A DNA stretch of 64,000 nucleotides, taken from the NCBI RefSeq assembly GCF_000151665.1, contig NW_013171838.1, positions 633,001-697,000 of the forward strand, written 5' to 3'. The DNA is from Blastocystis hominis. Lineage: Eukaryota; Sar; Bigyra; Opalinata; Blastocystidae. The notes under the pieces were generated by a model. That model made no database searches and was not told the origin of the DNA. It worked only from the letters and a program-made list of their open reading frames with translations. This document shows, piece by piece, positions 1 through 11,161 of the stretch (position 1 is the stretch's first letter; each line of letters starts with the position of its first letter). Made by a program: the position numbers and the translations under genes.

Positions 1-661
1 GTGGATAGTACTGTAATCATGAATATTATATGACTCTTGGTGGATTGAAGATAATCACAGTTTTCAAAGGTAGAATGAGAGTATACGATAGGATCCTACG
101 AATATCGATATTAGAGGTAGAATGTGATTGTTCAAGGTAAATAATCAAGGATCATAGGAAAGGGAATGAGAACACTTCTACAAACAAATCATTCATTAGA
201 TATTGGCTATTATGGTAATGGACTATTCTCTAGAAAAATAGGGCAACTATTCCATTTATTAATTAACTTGCTGTGTGCGCTGTTTAGGAAATATAGTATA
301 TGGTTTTCTGTGTTTTTTGCGACTAAGTAACAAGATGATGACATTTTACTCTGTCAGCCATAGTAGTATTCACCCATATATCTGTTTTCGTAACACAATA
401 GGTCACGTAATAAAGAAGCGTCACAGAGTATTCTATTGTAAAACACTAGGAAGACTGAATTGTGAATCACAAAGAAAACATAATACTTTTTACAGAAATG
501 GGTATGCATAGAAATAGATTAATAGTTATATAGATTGTAAGTATTATAGTTGTGTGTCAAAAGGGCAGAAATCGAGGATATTTGTGTAAAAAAGCAAATG
601 ATGATGAAAGGAATCAAATAATGGTGAGAATAACTGAAGGTATCATAATTTGTCAACATCT
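1..661. other. AT-rich stretch without a recognised gene
   Basis: No reading frame here could be joined into a convincing protein on either strand. The longest open frame (275-511, plus) has no family resemblance. Small multi-exon genes like the one at 662-888 could still be hidden, because the introns are only about 30 bp and exons can be tiny. Confidence 0.4.
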
Positions 662-888
662 TTAAAATGCACTTAGATAAAGAATCATGAGGGATTTTTT
701 GAACAAACCAATTGAAATCTGTTGAAGAAACCCTTCTACTGTTATTTGGGGTAAAGGTACTGAAACAAACATGGAAATGACCATAATACTTTTCGACCAT
801 AAAAGAATACTAGTAAATACACATATATTCGGAGAACAATCAACTAGGCATTAAAGAAGATACTTACTGTTTGCTGATTTGTAGTCAT
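662..888 (-). CDS. Hypothetical small membrane protein (56 aa)
   Basis: Unrecognised. Three exons (868-888, 771-843, 662-738) join in frame through a 24-bp intron with a perfect GTAAGT donor and a 32-bp intron starting GTTTG and ending ACAG; the total is 171 nt. The protein opens MTTNQQTLIV and then has a hydrophobic, aromatic segment (about residues 8-22) and a second hydrophobic C-terminal part, so it is probably membrane-embedded. What is seen is the frame and the two consensus-like introns; that it is expressed is inference. There are no close neighbours to suggest a role. Confidence 0.38.
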
Positions 889-2075
889 AGGAAATAAAGA
901 CTATGTAATAACGACACCACACTGTGTTGACAAATTGGCAGAATACACATATCACTTTCTCTGGAAATCGAAATGAATCGAAATTTGGACTTGCATACTT
1001 TGGAACAACAAACAATCATAAATCAGTTATTGAATAGAATAGTCATTTGTTAAACTATTCATTTCACAACGATAGCCAGTACTTAAAGTGATATTGACAA
1101 ATAAGAATTGATATTTGGTCATTATAGCTAAATACCAACCTTTTAATCGAGATAGTATGAAAAAAGAGTGATAATTAATGCATTTTGGAATCAATGAACT
1201 GAGTTAATGTTAACAAATCTATGTTGGAAATAGAAAGCTGATATCTTTGTGTGGATTTCTAAATAATACAGGATACAACGTTGAACAAAACATACTTTTC
1301 TCTGGCTGCACTAATCATAGAGTACTTTGGTTAAGGTATTTCCTTGAATAATAAGAAGAGACAAACACAAAATCGATGCTCATTCAAATCATTTGTCAAA
1401 GCATTTCACTGAAATACCCTACTCTTTGTTTAAAAGTAATTATTATGTTACAATCCAATTCACTCATTATCAAACTATTCAAAGAAACGTTTGTTTGTAT
1501 GGCTAATTTCACCAGCAATCAAAACAATTGGCAATTCGTTTGGAACTACAACTCCTAGACAGTTCCATTGTTTGCAATATGTTTCTATAATTAATTGATA
1601 TTAAAGGTTACATTATACACATAAATCAAATCGAAACATTGAGTGTCATTCACATTTACTCCATTGTTATTTATTATTCTATAAACAAACGCTTATTTGG
1701 TACTATCGTCTACAATTCTGTATATATTGTAGATATTGCAATCCACTTGTTTCTAAAATATAGGTTTGTCGAGTATACCGCATTTCTATTGTGAACAACG
1801 AACGAAACTCAATAAGCTCAGTTTGGATTATCCATTCTTGCACATTCCTTTGTTCAATCTTAAAATCGAAATCACAAAGGATTGGATCATGCTAGTTAAA
1901 CAAATCTCGGGTGTGACGATGGAAAAGAGCTTATCGATGATTAGATCCTTAATCAATAACCAATGAACCATAGTAAGGGTTTTGGAACAAAAAAAAGTGG
2001 GCATTGATAATACAATGATCATCAAATGAAATGGAATTGAAAGAAATGTGCAGATCCAATACTGGAATCACTTTG
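889..2075. other. AT-rich stretch, no gene resolved
   Basis: No gene could be modelled. The open frame 1766-1966 (plus) looks faintly protein-like (it begins MSSIPHFYCE and is rich in Leu, Ile and Lys) and might be one exon of a gene whose other exons I could not identify. The minus-strand MORN/LRR gene ends just beyond the right edge. Confidence 0.4.
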
Positions 2076-3730
2076 TTATATATTAACAAGACCAGCGAGA
2101 ATAAAAGAAACATCTATTAATGAAATAAAAATACCAAAAAATACTTAATATTGATTTCGCTTTCACTTTCTTGAATGAATCAGGTAGATTGACGTTTTGA
2201 AGATTCGGAATATCTATATACCATAATAATTGTACTTTAAAAATACTTTCCAATATCACTGAATGAGGTTCATAGAAACTCCCTCCTTCAGAATATATGG
2301 ATGTTAGATTTGGAAGATCTACAAAGCAAATCATATAGAATCAATTCATTATTACTTCGCATTGTCAATGAGCATGATTCGTCATATTTTCCCCAAAGTA
2401 CACACCTACCAAGTTGAATGGATTGTAATGATGGAAGATCTACATCAATCACTTCAATCAAATTCATGCAATACTTTCAATTATTGTTGAAAAAGAGTCT
2501 TGAAATGCACCAGTACCCAGTGAAATAAGTTGTAGATTTGGAAGATCTAATCATTCAAATATTCAGTAATACAGCAATACCTCGAATTGCAAAGGAATTA
2601 GAATAGAAATTGCCTGATCTGCTTCCAATTATTCCAATTTGAATGGATTGTAATTGTGGTAGATTCTTCAATTCAAAGTCGCCAGCAAAATCACTGAAAC
2701 TATAATCGCCGATTTCAATCGATTCCAATGATTCACAATTCAATATGTAGAATGATTTCGATTTGTCATCTCCCCAGCTATTCCATTGCTGAGTGAATGA
2801 GTTCTGTCCTATTTTGATAGTTTTCAATCGATTCAGTCCATCGATTTTGAATGTTTGTACTGATCTAAAACAATCATTGCCGATTTCGATTGATTCCAAA
2901 TTGTACAACAATGAAACATCCCAATCAACCAAAGCACAATGGTCAATCAGTTTCAAATGTTTCATTCCGATATTCAGTGGTTTGCTTCCATTTCCTTCGT
3001 ATTCAATATCACATTCAATTCCATTGTACCATTCACATTCATTTACTAATTTACCATATCGATCATACACTTTTCCAATTCCAAATCGCTTATCATCACA
3101 CCAATATCCTTCATATTCAATACATCCATTATTATGATAACTCGTTCCATATCCAAATCGTTTCCAATTGATCATTATGCCCTTGTACACCAATATTCCA
3201 TCATCATCATACATTTCACCATATCCAAATGGAACTCCAATTTTACCTTCTTTTTCTTTTTCTGTCAATATCAATCCTTCAAATCGACTTCCATGATCCA
3301 AATCCACGATTCCTTCTTCTACTACTTCTATGGATTGTTCTTCACTATATGAAATAGCACCAATTTGATGATTTCCAAACACTTTCAACACTTTCTGCTC
3401 ATTGAGCACAAACCCTTGATTCATGAATACTCCATTATTGAATTGCAATACTACACATTCTCTATTACTCAATATGAGTGAAATCCAGCCATTTGGTTTC
3501 ATTTCTTCATTCACAAATCCATGCACATTATGAATAATAGAACTATCAATATGATAGTTACTAATAGCAGAATTGACAAAATCAGCAATGTTTTGCATCG
3601 AAATATGATTCAGTATGGAAGAACGCCATTTTAGTATTTTTTCTTCATAGCTTTTTCTATTTTGCACTATCCTTGTCAATATACATTGGGATCTATAGTA
3701 TCCTCGGATGTGTATTATGATCAAATACAC
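2076..3730 (-). CDS. MORN-repeat / leucine-rich-repeat protein
   Basis: Six exons: 2581-3730, 2475-2546, 2410-2439, 2247-2318, 2145-2213, 2076-2113 (476 codons). Exon 1 encodes an N-terminal region of about 150 residues, then three MORN-like units (FGYGEMYDDDG, FGYGTSYHNNG, FGIGKVYDRYG), then leucine-rich repeats with the signature LESIEIGNDCF / LKTIKIGQNSF. Later exons each carry further LRR sequence of the form DLPNLxxIxLG and are bounded by phase-1 introns. MORN motifs often bind membranes or proteins; LRRs of this BspA-like style usually mediate binding. Role unknown. The start is uncertain: an internal Met about 45 codons downstream is an alternative. The 91-bp third intron may hide another exon. 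Confidence 0.68.
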
Positions 3731-3979
3731 TACTCATTCAATCTTATCTTTTCTTCCATACTTGTGTTTCGTTGGATTTCAATGACTAATCTATCACTAA
3801 TATAATCTAAAATATTGTATATAAAAATAAATAGGATGTGTCAGTGTGACGTGCCAAAAACTACCTAGCTTAAATCTATGCTACACCAAGTATTCTCTTG
3901 TTTTTTATCACATAAAGAGTAGTACATAAATGTGAGTAAATCAAAATGTTGAATTACTGTTTTCGCTCATCCTTTTGCT

Positions 3980-4287
3980 CTAAAGATCTTTTTCAACGAC
4001 ACTCTCCCTTTCTTCATCATCCCCTATATACCATTGCTTTCTCTTACACGTGTTATGCCATATTCATTGTGATATTCCTTACACACTGCTTTAGTGATTT
4101 TTGTTTTGTCATGTTTTATCTAATGAAGATACCTGCTCCCCGCACTAAATGAGAAATTCCTTAATTCAAGGTTAATCAACAATGGTTCACTAGGTTCTCC
4201 ATTTCTTGCTCTATTCGGTAAAATATCTTTCATTACACTTTTCTACTGGAAGTATTCCTCTACGTATCCACAGATTATCATTTTCAT
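3980..4287 (-). CDS. Possible small gene, function unknown
   Basis: Speculative multi-exon model. Starting at an ATG at 4287, segments beginning MKMIICGY, MKDILPNRARNGEP and AVCKEYHNEYGITRVR can be strung together through putative GT-AG introns of about 20, 31, 44 and 20 bp, ending at TAG 3980-3982. The segments have protein-like composition, but the intron lengths are partly unusual and no family is recognised. Treat as a hint that the gap between the MORN/LRR gene and the membrane protein at 4398 is not empty. Confidence 0.22.
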
Positions 4288-4397
4288 TGTATTACTTACA
4301 ATTTTTGATTTCCCCGCGGAGTGTTTTTCTTATGTGTTTTCTTTATTATTCTTAGTTTGTAAGAATGAGTACGAATGGTATTTCATTTTTGTTTTCT

Positions 4398-4874
4398 ATG
4401 ACATTGCAGAAGTACGAAATCGGGGAAAGGACCTATCATCATGTGAAGGTTCTTCCACCATGGAAACACAGACAGCTGTACCTTTTGAAGTGGTTACTGA
4501 TCATTGTAGAAAGAAATAAGTAAAGAAACGGGAAATGTCACAAAGATGCGCGTAAAAGAAGAATATAATGTAGAAAACGACCCAGAATGTATAATTTCAA
4601 TCATTCTGATGACATGTAGATCGGTGTTTGTTCATCTTTTTAAAAGTGGTTATTGCCATTCTTTTACTTATTAGCTTCGGGATTGTATTGTTTTTGTTCT
4701 TCTTTTCAATAGATCTTTTTTAATTGGATTGCTCCTTATTTCGTTCCGAAAAGCAGAAAGCTTGACTATCTTAAGCAGCGTCTTATAGATCATTTTTGTA
4801 ATAATGGGGATTGTACTGTCGATGACTGGAAAACGATAAATTCTATACTGGATAGGGCGCGTGAGACGCTCTGA
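4398..4874 (+). CDS. Hypothetical single-pass membrane protein (125 aa)
   Basis: Four exons: 4398-4505, 4546-4615, 4647-4684, 4713-4874; introns of 40, 31 and 28 bp, sum 378 nt. The N-terminal third is basic and aromatic (KYEIGERTYHHVKVLPPWK), then comes a charged stretch (VKEEYNVENDPE), a strongly hydrophobic helix (about residues 54-75, LMTLVIAILLLISFG) and a C-terminal soluble domain containing CNNGDCTVDDW. No family recognised. A TGTTTGTT motif lies 32 bp after the stop. The first intron (40 bp, ending AAAG) is the least certain. Orientation matches the PP2C gene that follows 131 bp downstream. Confidence 0.5.
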
Positions 4875-4905
4875 TGGAATATCTTATGTTTGCCTCTTTT
4901 TTGTC

Positions 4906-4913
4906 TGTTTGTT
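4906..4913 (+). terminator. TGTTTGTT cleavage/polyadenylation motif
   Basis: Exact octamer 32 bp after the stop at 4872-4874. In Blastocystis this octamer is known to lie just downstream of the mRNA cleavage site. Confidence 0.55.
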
Positions 4914-5004
4914 TGATCGAACTGTTGATTCCTGAAATAGACCTTTTTTTGAAAAGGTTCAGATTTCGCGACGCTAGGCCAGATTGTTTTTTCCGGTGAA
5001 TATC

Positions 5005-6700
5005 ATGTCGAGCTTCGATATTTATCGGTACTATTCTGCTCTTAGAAACCCGTTTTCGGTACATCCATCTTCGTATTTTGATTTCTCTACTGTTATTGTA
5101 GATTAGCACTTGCCTGCTTCCTGATTCTTGTTACTCTTCTGATAATTCTTCTTCTGTCACAAATTACAAAACGGTATGTGTACATTTCCTTTTCTATGTT
5201 CCAGTTCACATTCTTTCCGTTTTCTCAATCGGAAAAACCTTCTAACACCGAAATAGTTCATGTATTCTTTTGGTCTTACTTCTAGCTTTTGTCCAGAAGA
5301 AAACGTGGATGATATTCTTTATCCGTTTGCTGTATCTTCCTTACAAGTACGTTCTGGAAAAGGGTTATTCCCAGAATTCACGCCCTTATCAAGAAGATCG
5401 TTATTGTGCTATAGGGAAATTCAATGGTTCTTCTTTTTTTACTTTTTAATGTAGATGATAGTGACATTTCGTTTTATGCAGTTTTTGATGGCCACGGCGG
5501 GTCTTTCTGTTCCCAGTATTAGTTGTGCAATTGGTTTTACCACTTGGTTTTGTGCCGAACATTTGCATCACTCCATCGCGAAGTCCATCAACGACTCTCC
5601 CTACAAGAGCTCCCTTCCAAAGCGATCCTCGTCCGACTCCTCACCCGCTCCCGGCAAAATCCCTGCCAGCTTTCTTCGCGAGATGGACATAATCAACGGC
5701 TTCCAGCTCTGCGATCGCTCCTACCGCGACGTCTCCATTCGAGGTAGTTTTTCGCCCTCTCTGCTCTCCAGACGACGGCTCCACGGTCGTGTCTGTTTTT
5801 CTCCACAAGGCACGGAGGCAGCTGATCACCGCGCACGTCGGCGACGCGCGCGCCGCGCTCATCTCCCTCCACGACTCCTTCAATCTCACCGCGGACCACA
5901 AGCCGAGCAATCCCAGCGAGAAGGAGCGCGTCGAGCTGCTCGGCGGACGCATCATCAACTACGGCGTGCTCCGCGTGCAGGGCGTCCTCGCGGTGACCCG
6001 CGCGCTGGGAGACTTCTCGCTGCGGCCGTTCGTGAGCAACGTGCCGACGGTGAGCTGCTTCGCGCTGCAGGGCGACGAGTGCTTCGTGGTGCTGGCGTCG
6101 GACGGGCTGTGGTAGGGAGAGCGGGCGAGGTGAGAGCGAAGGGACGTGCTGGAGCACGGAGAAGTGGCGGAGCTGCTGCGCGAAGGCGTGAGAGAGGTAG
6201 GAAAGGAGGGAGGAAGTGAGGGGTAGGGGAAGTCGCTGAAGGAGTGCGCGGAGAAACTGGCGGAGGAAGCGGTGCGGAGACGGTCGATGGATAATATCAC
6301 GGTGATGGTGGTGGATCTGCGAGGCGAGGACTGCGCGTTTGGGAGGAATGAGCGAGATGGGAAAGAGAGCGAAGGCGAGAGTGAAAGTGAAAGTGAAAAC
6401 GAAAGTGACAGCGAGAGTGAAAGTGAAAACGAATGTGATAGTGAAAGTCAGAGCGATAGTGAAAGCGATAGCGATAAAGGAAAGGGAAAAAAGGAAAAGA
6501 ATGGCAAAAGGAAAACAAAGAGTCAAAAGAAGGATGAGAGGGAACGAACGAATAAAAGGAAGGATGTTCCGAAGAATCCGAAGGAAAAGACACAAAGAAA
6601 TAGCAAGAGCGGGAAGGAAGAGCGGTTGAAACTATTTGATCGGTTTTTGAAAGAGAGCATTGAAGCGATCGAGCAGACGATTGAAAAGATTGAGAGCTAA
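5005..6700 (+). CDS. Membrane-anchored PP2C (PPM family) Ser/Thr phosphatase
   Basis: Metal-dependent Ser/Thr phosphatase. Ten exons: 5005-5072, 5102-5173, 5205-5255, 5286-5346, 5375-5426, 5455-5500, 5523-5743, 5772-6111, 6142-6196, 6227-6700 (479 aa). An N-terminal membrane segment (about residues 24-42, LALACFLILVTLLIILLLS) precedes the catalytic domain, as in PPM1L-type enzymes. Motifs in order: FAVSSLQNSRPYQEDRY, AVFDGHGG, DDGSTVVSVFL, HVGDARA, VTRALGD, LASDGLWD and DNITVMVVDL, the usual metal-ligand and catalytic set. The C-terminus has a Ser/Glu/Asp-rich run (about 6366-6480) followed by a Lys-rich tail. The 22-bp intron 5501-5522 is unusually short and the least certain junction. Substrates unknown. 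Confidence 0.82.
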
Positions 6701-6785
6701 TTAGTTTACTTTTTTTCGCTTTGTGCTAACACATTTTGGTTTAAATTGTTGAAGACTTGGAGAAATCGGCTTCTGAAATAGAAAC

Positions 6786-9182
6786 ATGAACCAGGAACGA
6801 AACGAACTTGTAGAATCCGAAGCCGATGCTCTTCTTGAATGGGTTAGCTAAAATCATTTGATTCTATTCTAGGTCAATTCGTGCCCGTCTGTCAGGCGAA
6901 CTTATTCGCAATTCCTTGATTTGAGGGACGGAATCTCTATTTCCATGATTTTGAATGACATGTATGTTTGGTTTATGTAAATCTCTTATGCATGTAGTGA
7001 TCCAACAAATTTTAATCTAACACCGGTAGATCGTTCCTTTCTTTCCGATGAAGACGCTTTGGAAAATTTAAAGAACATCATTCGCGCGATCGTACATTAT
7101 TATGACAAAACGAGAGGATGGGAGCTCGAATCAAATATCGCCCTGAGCTCCATCTTTCTCAAGTTGCTCTTTTCTTTTCGATTGATACGCAGCAATGACC
7201 CGGAGCCACTGGTTCTGATCATTCGATGGGTAATCACAACCATCCTTTTCTCCGAGAAGAAAAGGCAATATATCACCACAATTCTCTCGCTCAGCTCCGA
7301 AACGCAATTTTACTTGCAGTGTATCATAGAGACCGTCATGAATGCATTCCCTCAGGACAGTGCGAACTCCTCTGCCCTTTCAGAAATGCACACGATTTTA
7401 GAGGAATCTTCCATTTCTCTGGGCAACGATGACGCCTCCTTTTCGATTCTCGAAAACTCCCGAATGGAACTTCGCCATCGCTTCGAAGGTTCTTCTTTTA
7501 TGCAAAACAGCATAACGATCAGAAGAAATCCAGCAGTTAGAATCCAAATTACTCCAACTTCAGCAGCAGTTGTCGTGCGAAAAAGAAGAATCCGAGTCGT
7601 TGCGACGTCAACGAGACGACCTCCAGAAAGAAGTGGGGAAACTGGAGTCGGAGCTGCGAGATCAGCGGCAGATCGTGAAAGGATTGGAGGGGAACGAAAG
7701 GAGATTGAGCTTGAAGGCGGAAGAAGTGAACTCCAAATCCAACGAGGAAATTCGATCGCTGAAAGAATCGAATGAGCAACTCAGCGTAGGCGGAAAGAAA
7801 GGGTGCGAAGTAGATCAAACTGGAATTGTATTCGTCTGAAAATGAGCGATATCTCCAGGAAATCGAGTTTTTGAAGAAGAGCAAAGAGAATGAAATGGCG
7901 CAGCACTCCGTTTGGACCGATCGATCGACTCACATCCAGATGAATTTGAAGAAGCTGGAGGACGAAAAGCGAAAGCTGGAGAACGAGGTGGAAATCCTCA
8001 CCTCTGAAAAGGAATACCTGCAGAAATCGGCCGAGAAGGTGAATACGCTGCAATCCCGCTTGGAAGCTTTGAAGGAAATGGAGTCAAGGTACCAGGAGCT
8101 CAAGCAGGAAGTGAGCATCGATTTATTGTCCTTATTTTTATAGCATGAAGAGCTTCAGAGCCAATTCTCTGCCCGCCAAATCTTCGTTCAGGACGAGATT
8201 TCGAGAGAGGAACTCAAGCGGCTTCGCGAAGACAACGGAGCGCTCCGCGGCAAACTGGAGGCCGTAGAGATCGCGTGCTTGCTGAACGATAGACCTCGCT
8301 CGAGCAGGAGGATCTCCAGAAGCAGTTGCAGCAGCTGCGCAGCGAAAACTCGCAGCTACGAGAACGTTCGTTTTGCTGCTTCTTCTTCTCATCCACAGAG
8401 CTCAAGAGCGTCATGCGAAGCATGGAAGTGAGTCCAGCGCCCGCAGTCGCCAGCGACGGCGCGAGTCTGCAGTCGATGATGAGTCCGAACGAGCAGGACG
8501 CGGAGACGAAGGCGAAGATTCGCCGGTACATCGTGGAAAACAGCGACTTGCGATTGCAATTGCAGAGAGAGCGGCAACAGCATGAAGAGAGTTTGAAGGG
8601 AAAGGAACTGGAATACGAACAGAGCAAAGTGACGCTGCAGGAGGAGTTTTCGAAGAAACTGGCGGAGAACCGCGAGTTGAGGGGGGCGATGGAGGAGAAG
8701 GAGCGGGACATCGCGGGGAAAAGCGAGGTGATCGCGGACCTGCGCGAAGTCGTGATATCCCAGAAGGAAATGATAGCAAAACAAGAGACGGTGCGATGAT
8801 GGCCGGATGGCTGATGGATAGGCGATTGCGGAGAAAGAGAAAGAGCTTGGAGAATGGAAAGAGCGATTTGATGGGCTTTCGAAGACGTGCGATGAATTGA
8901 AACGGAAATGCGACGCGTTTGAAGCGCAAGCAGAGGAAGATCGAAGGAAGAGGAGACAAATATCCTTGAATAGAGCGGTAGGGGTGCTTAACGAAAGGTG
9001 GAAATCGATAAACGAGTGATTCAGAGAGAAAGAGAAGTCATGATGGGCAATTTGTTTCAGGTGGGAATGAGCTGTGGGTTTGAGGGTAGAAAGGGAACGA
9101 GATGTATACGCGGGTGAAGAAGAAGATATTGCAGGAATCGAAACCGGTTCAGTTTTTGAAGAAATCAACACTGTATCAGTAG
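6786..9182 (+). CDS. Hook-like coiled-coil protein (HOOK/CCDC88-type N-terminal domain)
   Basis: Eleven exons: 6786-6842, 6873-6961, 6998-7488, 7523-7785, 7814-8110, 8144-8263, 8293-8365, 8399-8790, 8822-8977, 8998-9060, 9090-9182 (697 aa). Residues 1-160 resemble the Hook domain, a calponin-homology-like fold: ALLEWVNSCPS, DLRDGISISMILNDIDPTNFN. From about residue 235 onward it is almost continuous heptad coiled coil (for example SCEKEESESLRRQRDDLQKE). Hook proteins link cargo to dynein and microtubules; that function is inferred from architecture. Most introns are 28-36 bp; the one at 8978-8997 would be only 20 bp. A GGTTTGTTC sequence near 9218-9226 may mark the 3' end. Confidence 0.72.
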
Positions 9183-9367
9183 TGCTGTAGTTCTTTTATC
9201 TCTTTTGTACTTTGAGCTGGTTTGTTCGAATCGCAACATGAGAGAAAAGATAAGGATTCGCTTGAAAATGCTCTTCCTTGAAGATAAAAGAACAGTTACT
9301 CCCTGTTTCCGGATTCTGCCGTGAACCACAAAAAGGGAGAAAAAGGAATAATAATCGAGTCTCTACA

Positions 9368-10084
9368 ATGGTTACCTGTGCTCATCATAGAAATTGTAAG
9401 TTTAGCGAACTGAGTTCGAGGAGCTATTCTTCACTGTGATTTCATCTCAAGTGTTTGTGTGCTAATCAGTTTCTAGATCGTTTGACTTTCAGCACTCCTC
9501 GTCGCCCCTTCGAGCGCGAGCGTTTGGACCAGGAACTCCGTATTTGCGGAGAGTTCGGTCTGCGCTGCAAGCGTGAGATCTGGCGTGTGCAGCTGGTGCT
9601 TGCCAAGATCCGCAAGGTATTATTTCGTGCATATTTCTAATGCAAAGGCTGCTCGTGAATTGCTGACTCTTCCTGAGGATGATCCTCGCAGAATCTTCCA
9701 GGGAGCTGCCATCATTCGCCGCATGGCTCGTCTGGGACTCGTCTCTGAGGAGGAGATGAAGTTGGACATGATTCTGGAGCTGTCGACTTCCAAGCTGATG
9801 GACCGCAGACTGCAGACCCGTGTGTTCAAGCTGGGCCTTGCCAAGTCGATCCACCACGCTCGTGTGCTGATCAAGCAGCGCCACATCCGTGTTGGCCAGC
9901 AGGTGGTGAACGCTCCTTCGTTCATGGTTCATGTGGATTCGGAGAAGCACATCCAGTTCGCTGAGAACTCTCCTTATGGAGGCGGTCGTCCTGTAAGAAG
10001 CTTTGTGTGAGGAAAATTGCTAATGTGTAGGGACGTGTGGCCAGAAAGCACCACAAGAACGATAAGGCGGAGGCTGAGGAATAA
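9368..10084 (+). CDS. RPS9: 40S ribosomal protein S9 (uS4 family)
   Basis: Small-subunit ribosomal protein that binds 16S/18S-type rRNA early in assembly. Four exons: 9368-9395, 9477-9616, 9648-9992, 10031-10084; introns 81, 31 and 38 bp; 188 aa, the normal length. Typical sequence: [20 protein letters not shown] at the start, [11 protein letters not shown], the S4 RNA-binding domain with [17 protein letters not shown] and [14 protein letters not shown], and a basic/acidic tail ending KAEAEE. The first exon is only 28 nt (MVTCAHHRN plus one base), fixed by the fit of the joined NYR residues to eukaryotic S9 N-termini. GC-rich with strong codon bias, as expected for a highly expressed gene. 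It converges on the Y14 gene 71 bp away. Confidence 0.93.
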
Positions 10085-10133
10085 AGGGTGGAAATTGTAG
10101 AGCTCATGTTGTTGTTGCTGCTGTTTTTTCATC

Positions 10134-10141
10134 AACAAACA
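10134..10141 (-). terminator. TGTTTGTT motif of the Y14 gene
   Basis: Exact octamer on the minus strand, 15 bp past the stop at 10156-10158. Confidence 0.6.
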
Positions 10142-10155
10142 CAGACACAAGCACT

Positions 10156-10601
10156 CTAGTTTTTAACAAAGGCCCAGTCGGCGTGGATTTGCTGACCCAG
10201 AATCGAGCTACCTTCCAGGTTTTTAATGGCATTTTGAGCGTCTTCGAAGGTCTCATACTCCACCAAAGCGTAGCCCTGCGATCGAGAAAGGGGAGAGAAA
10301 GTACCTTGATGAATCCGGTACGACGATCCACGTTCATATGGAAATTCTTGACTGTTCCATACTCCGCGCACACGTCGAGCAGGTCTTCCTCTTGTGCTTC
10401 TTCGTGGATGTTTGTTAGGAAAATAATCCACCCCTCAATCGCTATGTTTCAGGGATTTCACAAAGGAATACAAGGGCAGGGTCCCGTTCCCGATGTTTCG
10501 ATTTTGTCGTAGCGTCCCGCGCGTCCCTCTGTGCGGTTTCCATTATTGGACGACCCAGTACCGAAAATTCCTCGTCCCTTTTCTATTCGGCTTACAAACA
10601 T
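10156..10601 (-). CDS. RBM8A: RNA-binding protein 8A / Y14 (exon junction complex)
   Basis: Three exons: 10472-10601, 10305-10441, 10156-10275; introns 30 and 29 bp; 128 aa. The RRM domain matches Y14: [56 protein letters not shown]. The short N-terminal extension contains KGRGIFGTG and GRYDKIE, like the basic N-terminus of Y14. Y14 pairs with Mago to lock the exon junction complex on spliced mRNA, a fitting protein for so intron-rich a genome; Mago is not in the window. The acceptor of the first intron was chosen because it restores the conserved SIEGW ahead of RNP2. Convergent with RPS9. Confidence 0.9.
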
Positions 10602-10748
10602 AAATTCTGCACGCACCTGCATCGAATGAAGCACCGTTTTCTACCTACATGTAAAACGCGTTCCTCAAACCAAATACGTTCATGCTGTTTTATATATACA
10701 AATATTCAATTCTAAACGATGTTAGTGCGTTACAAATTCCATTAAAAA

Positions 10749-11065
10749 TCACTTCCTACTTGCTGAAATTGACTTTTGCCTTTTTGAAAATATGCTCAAA
10801 TAACCGCGGTAGACTTGCTTTGAACATGGTATACGGCGAAATGACATTGTCAGATGACTAGACTCGATTATGAAACTCCAAAAACCGTAAAGAAATCCTA
10901 TCCCGGCGATTAAAGTAAATTTGGTTATAATTATGCTTGCAGTCGATTGCTATTTCTACAATCCATCTTTTTGATATGAAATCTTTTGCATGGATGACAA
11001 ACTGTTTTTCCAAGTATTCTCGGGAGTGGAAGATACGAGCACTCTTGTTTATTCCTTCTATCCAT
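10749..11065 (-). CDS. Hypothetical small membrane protein (90 aa)
   Basis: Three-exon model: 11003-11065, 10960-10982, 10749-10935 with short introns of 20 and 24 bp (sum 273 nt). The product has a polar N-terminus (MDRRNKQECSYLPLPRILGK), one transmembrane helix (ITKFTLIAGIGFLYGFWSFI) and a basic, Ser-rich tail ending ISASRK. The last exon is the best supported, being open for 62 codons with a clear membrane segment; both introns are below the usual length, so the N-terminal half is tentative. Divergent from the succinyl-CoA ligase gene, with 96 bp between start codons. A role in the organelle membrane is conceivable but unsupported. Confidence 0.45.
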
Positions 11066-11161
11066 CACACAGAATGAGTGGATTTGATTGATCAAACCAT
11101 CTTTTGCACAATAGTAGAAACGTGGAATTATAGTCAAAATCCAACAAAATCAATTAGTTCA

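Noticed and set aside
2083-2552. LRR fragments with apparent stops downstream of the MORN/LRR frame, first read as a decayed pseudogene tail
   Set aside because: The stops fall inside consensus-like introns, and removing them gives a chain of in-frame LRR exons whose total length is divisible by three.
5260-5454. An open frame starting MYSFGLTSSF as the N-terminus of PP2C
   Set aside because: It crosses two short introns (5256-5285 and 5347-5374); splicing them gives FAVSSLQNSRPYQEDRY, the standard start of the catalytic domain, joined to an upstream membrane anchor.
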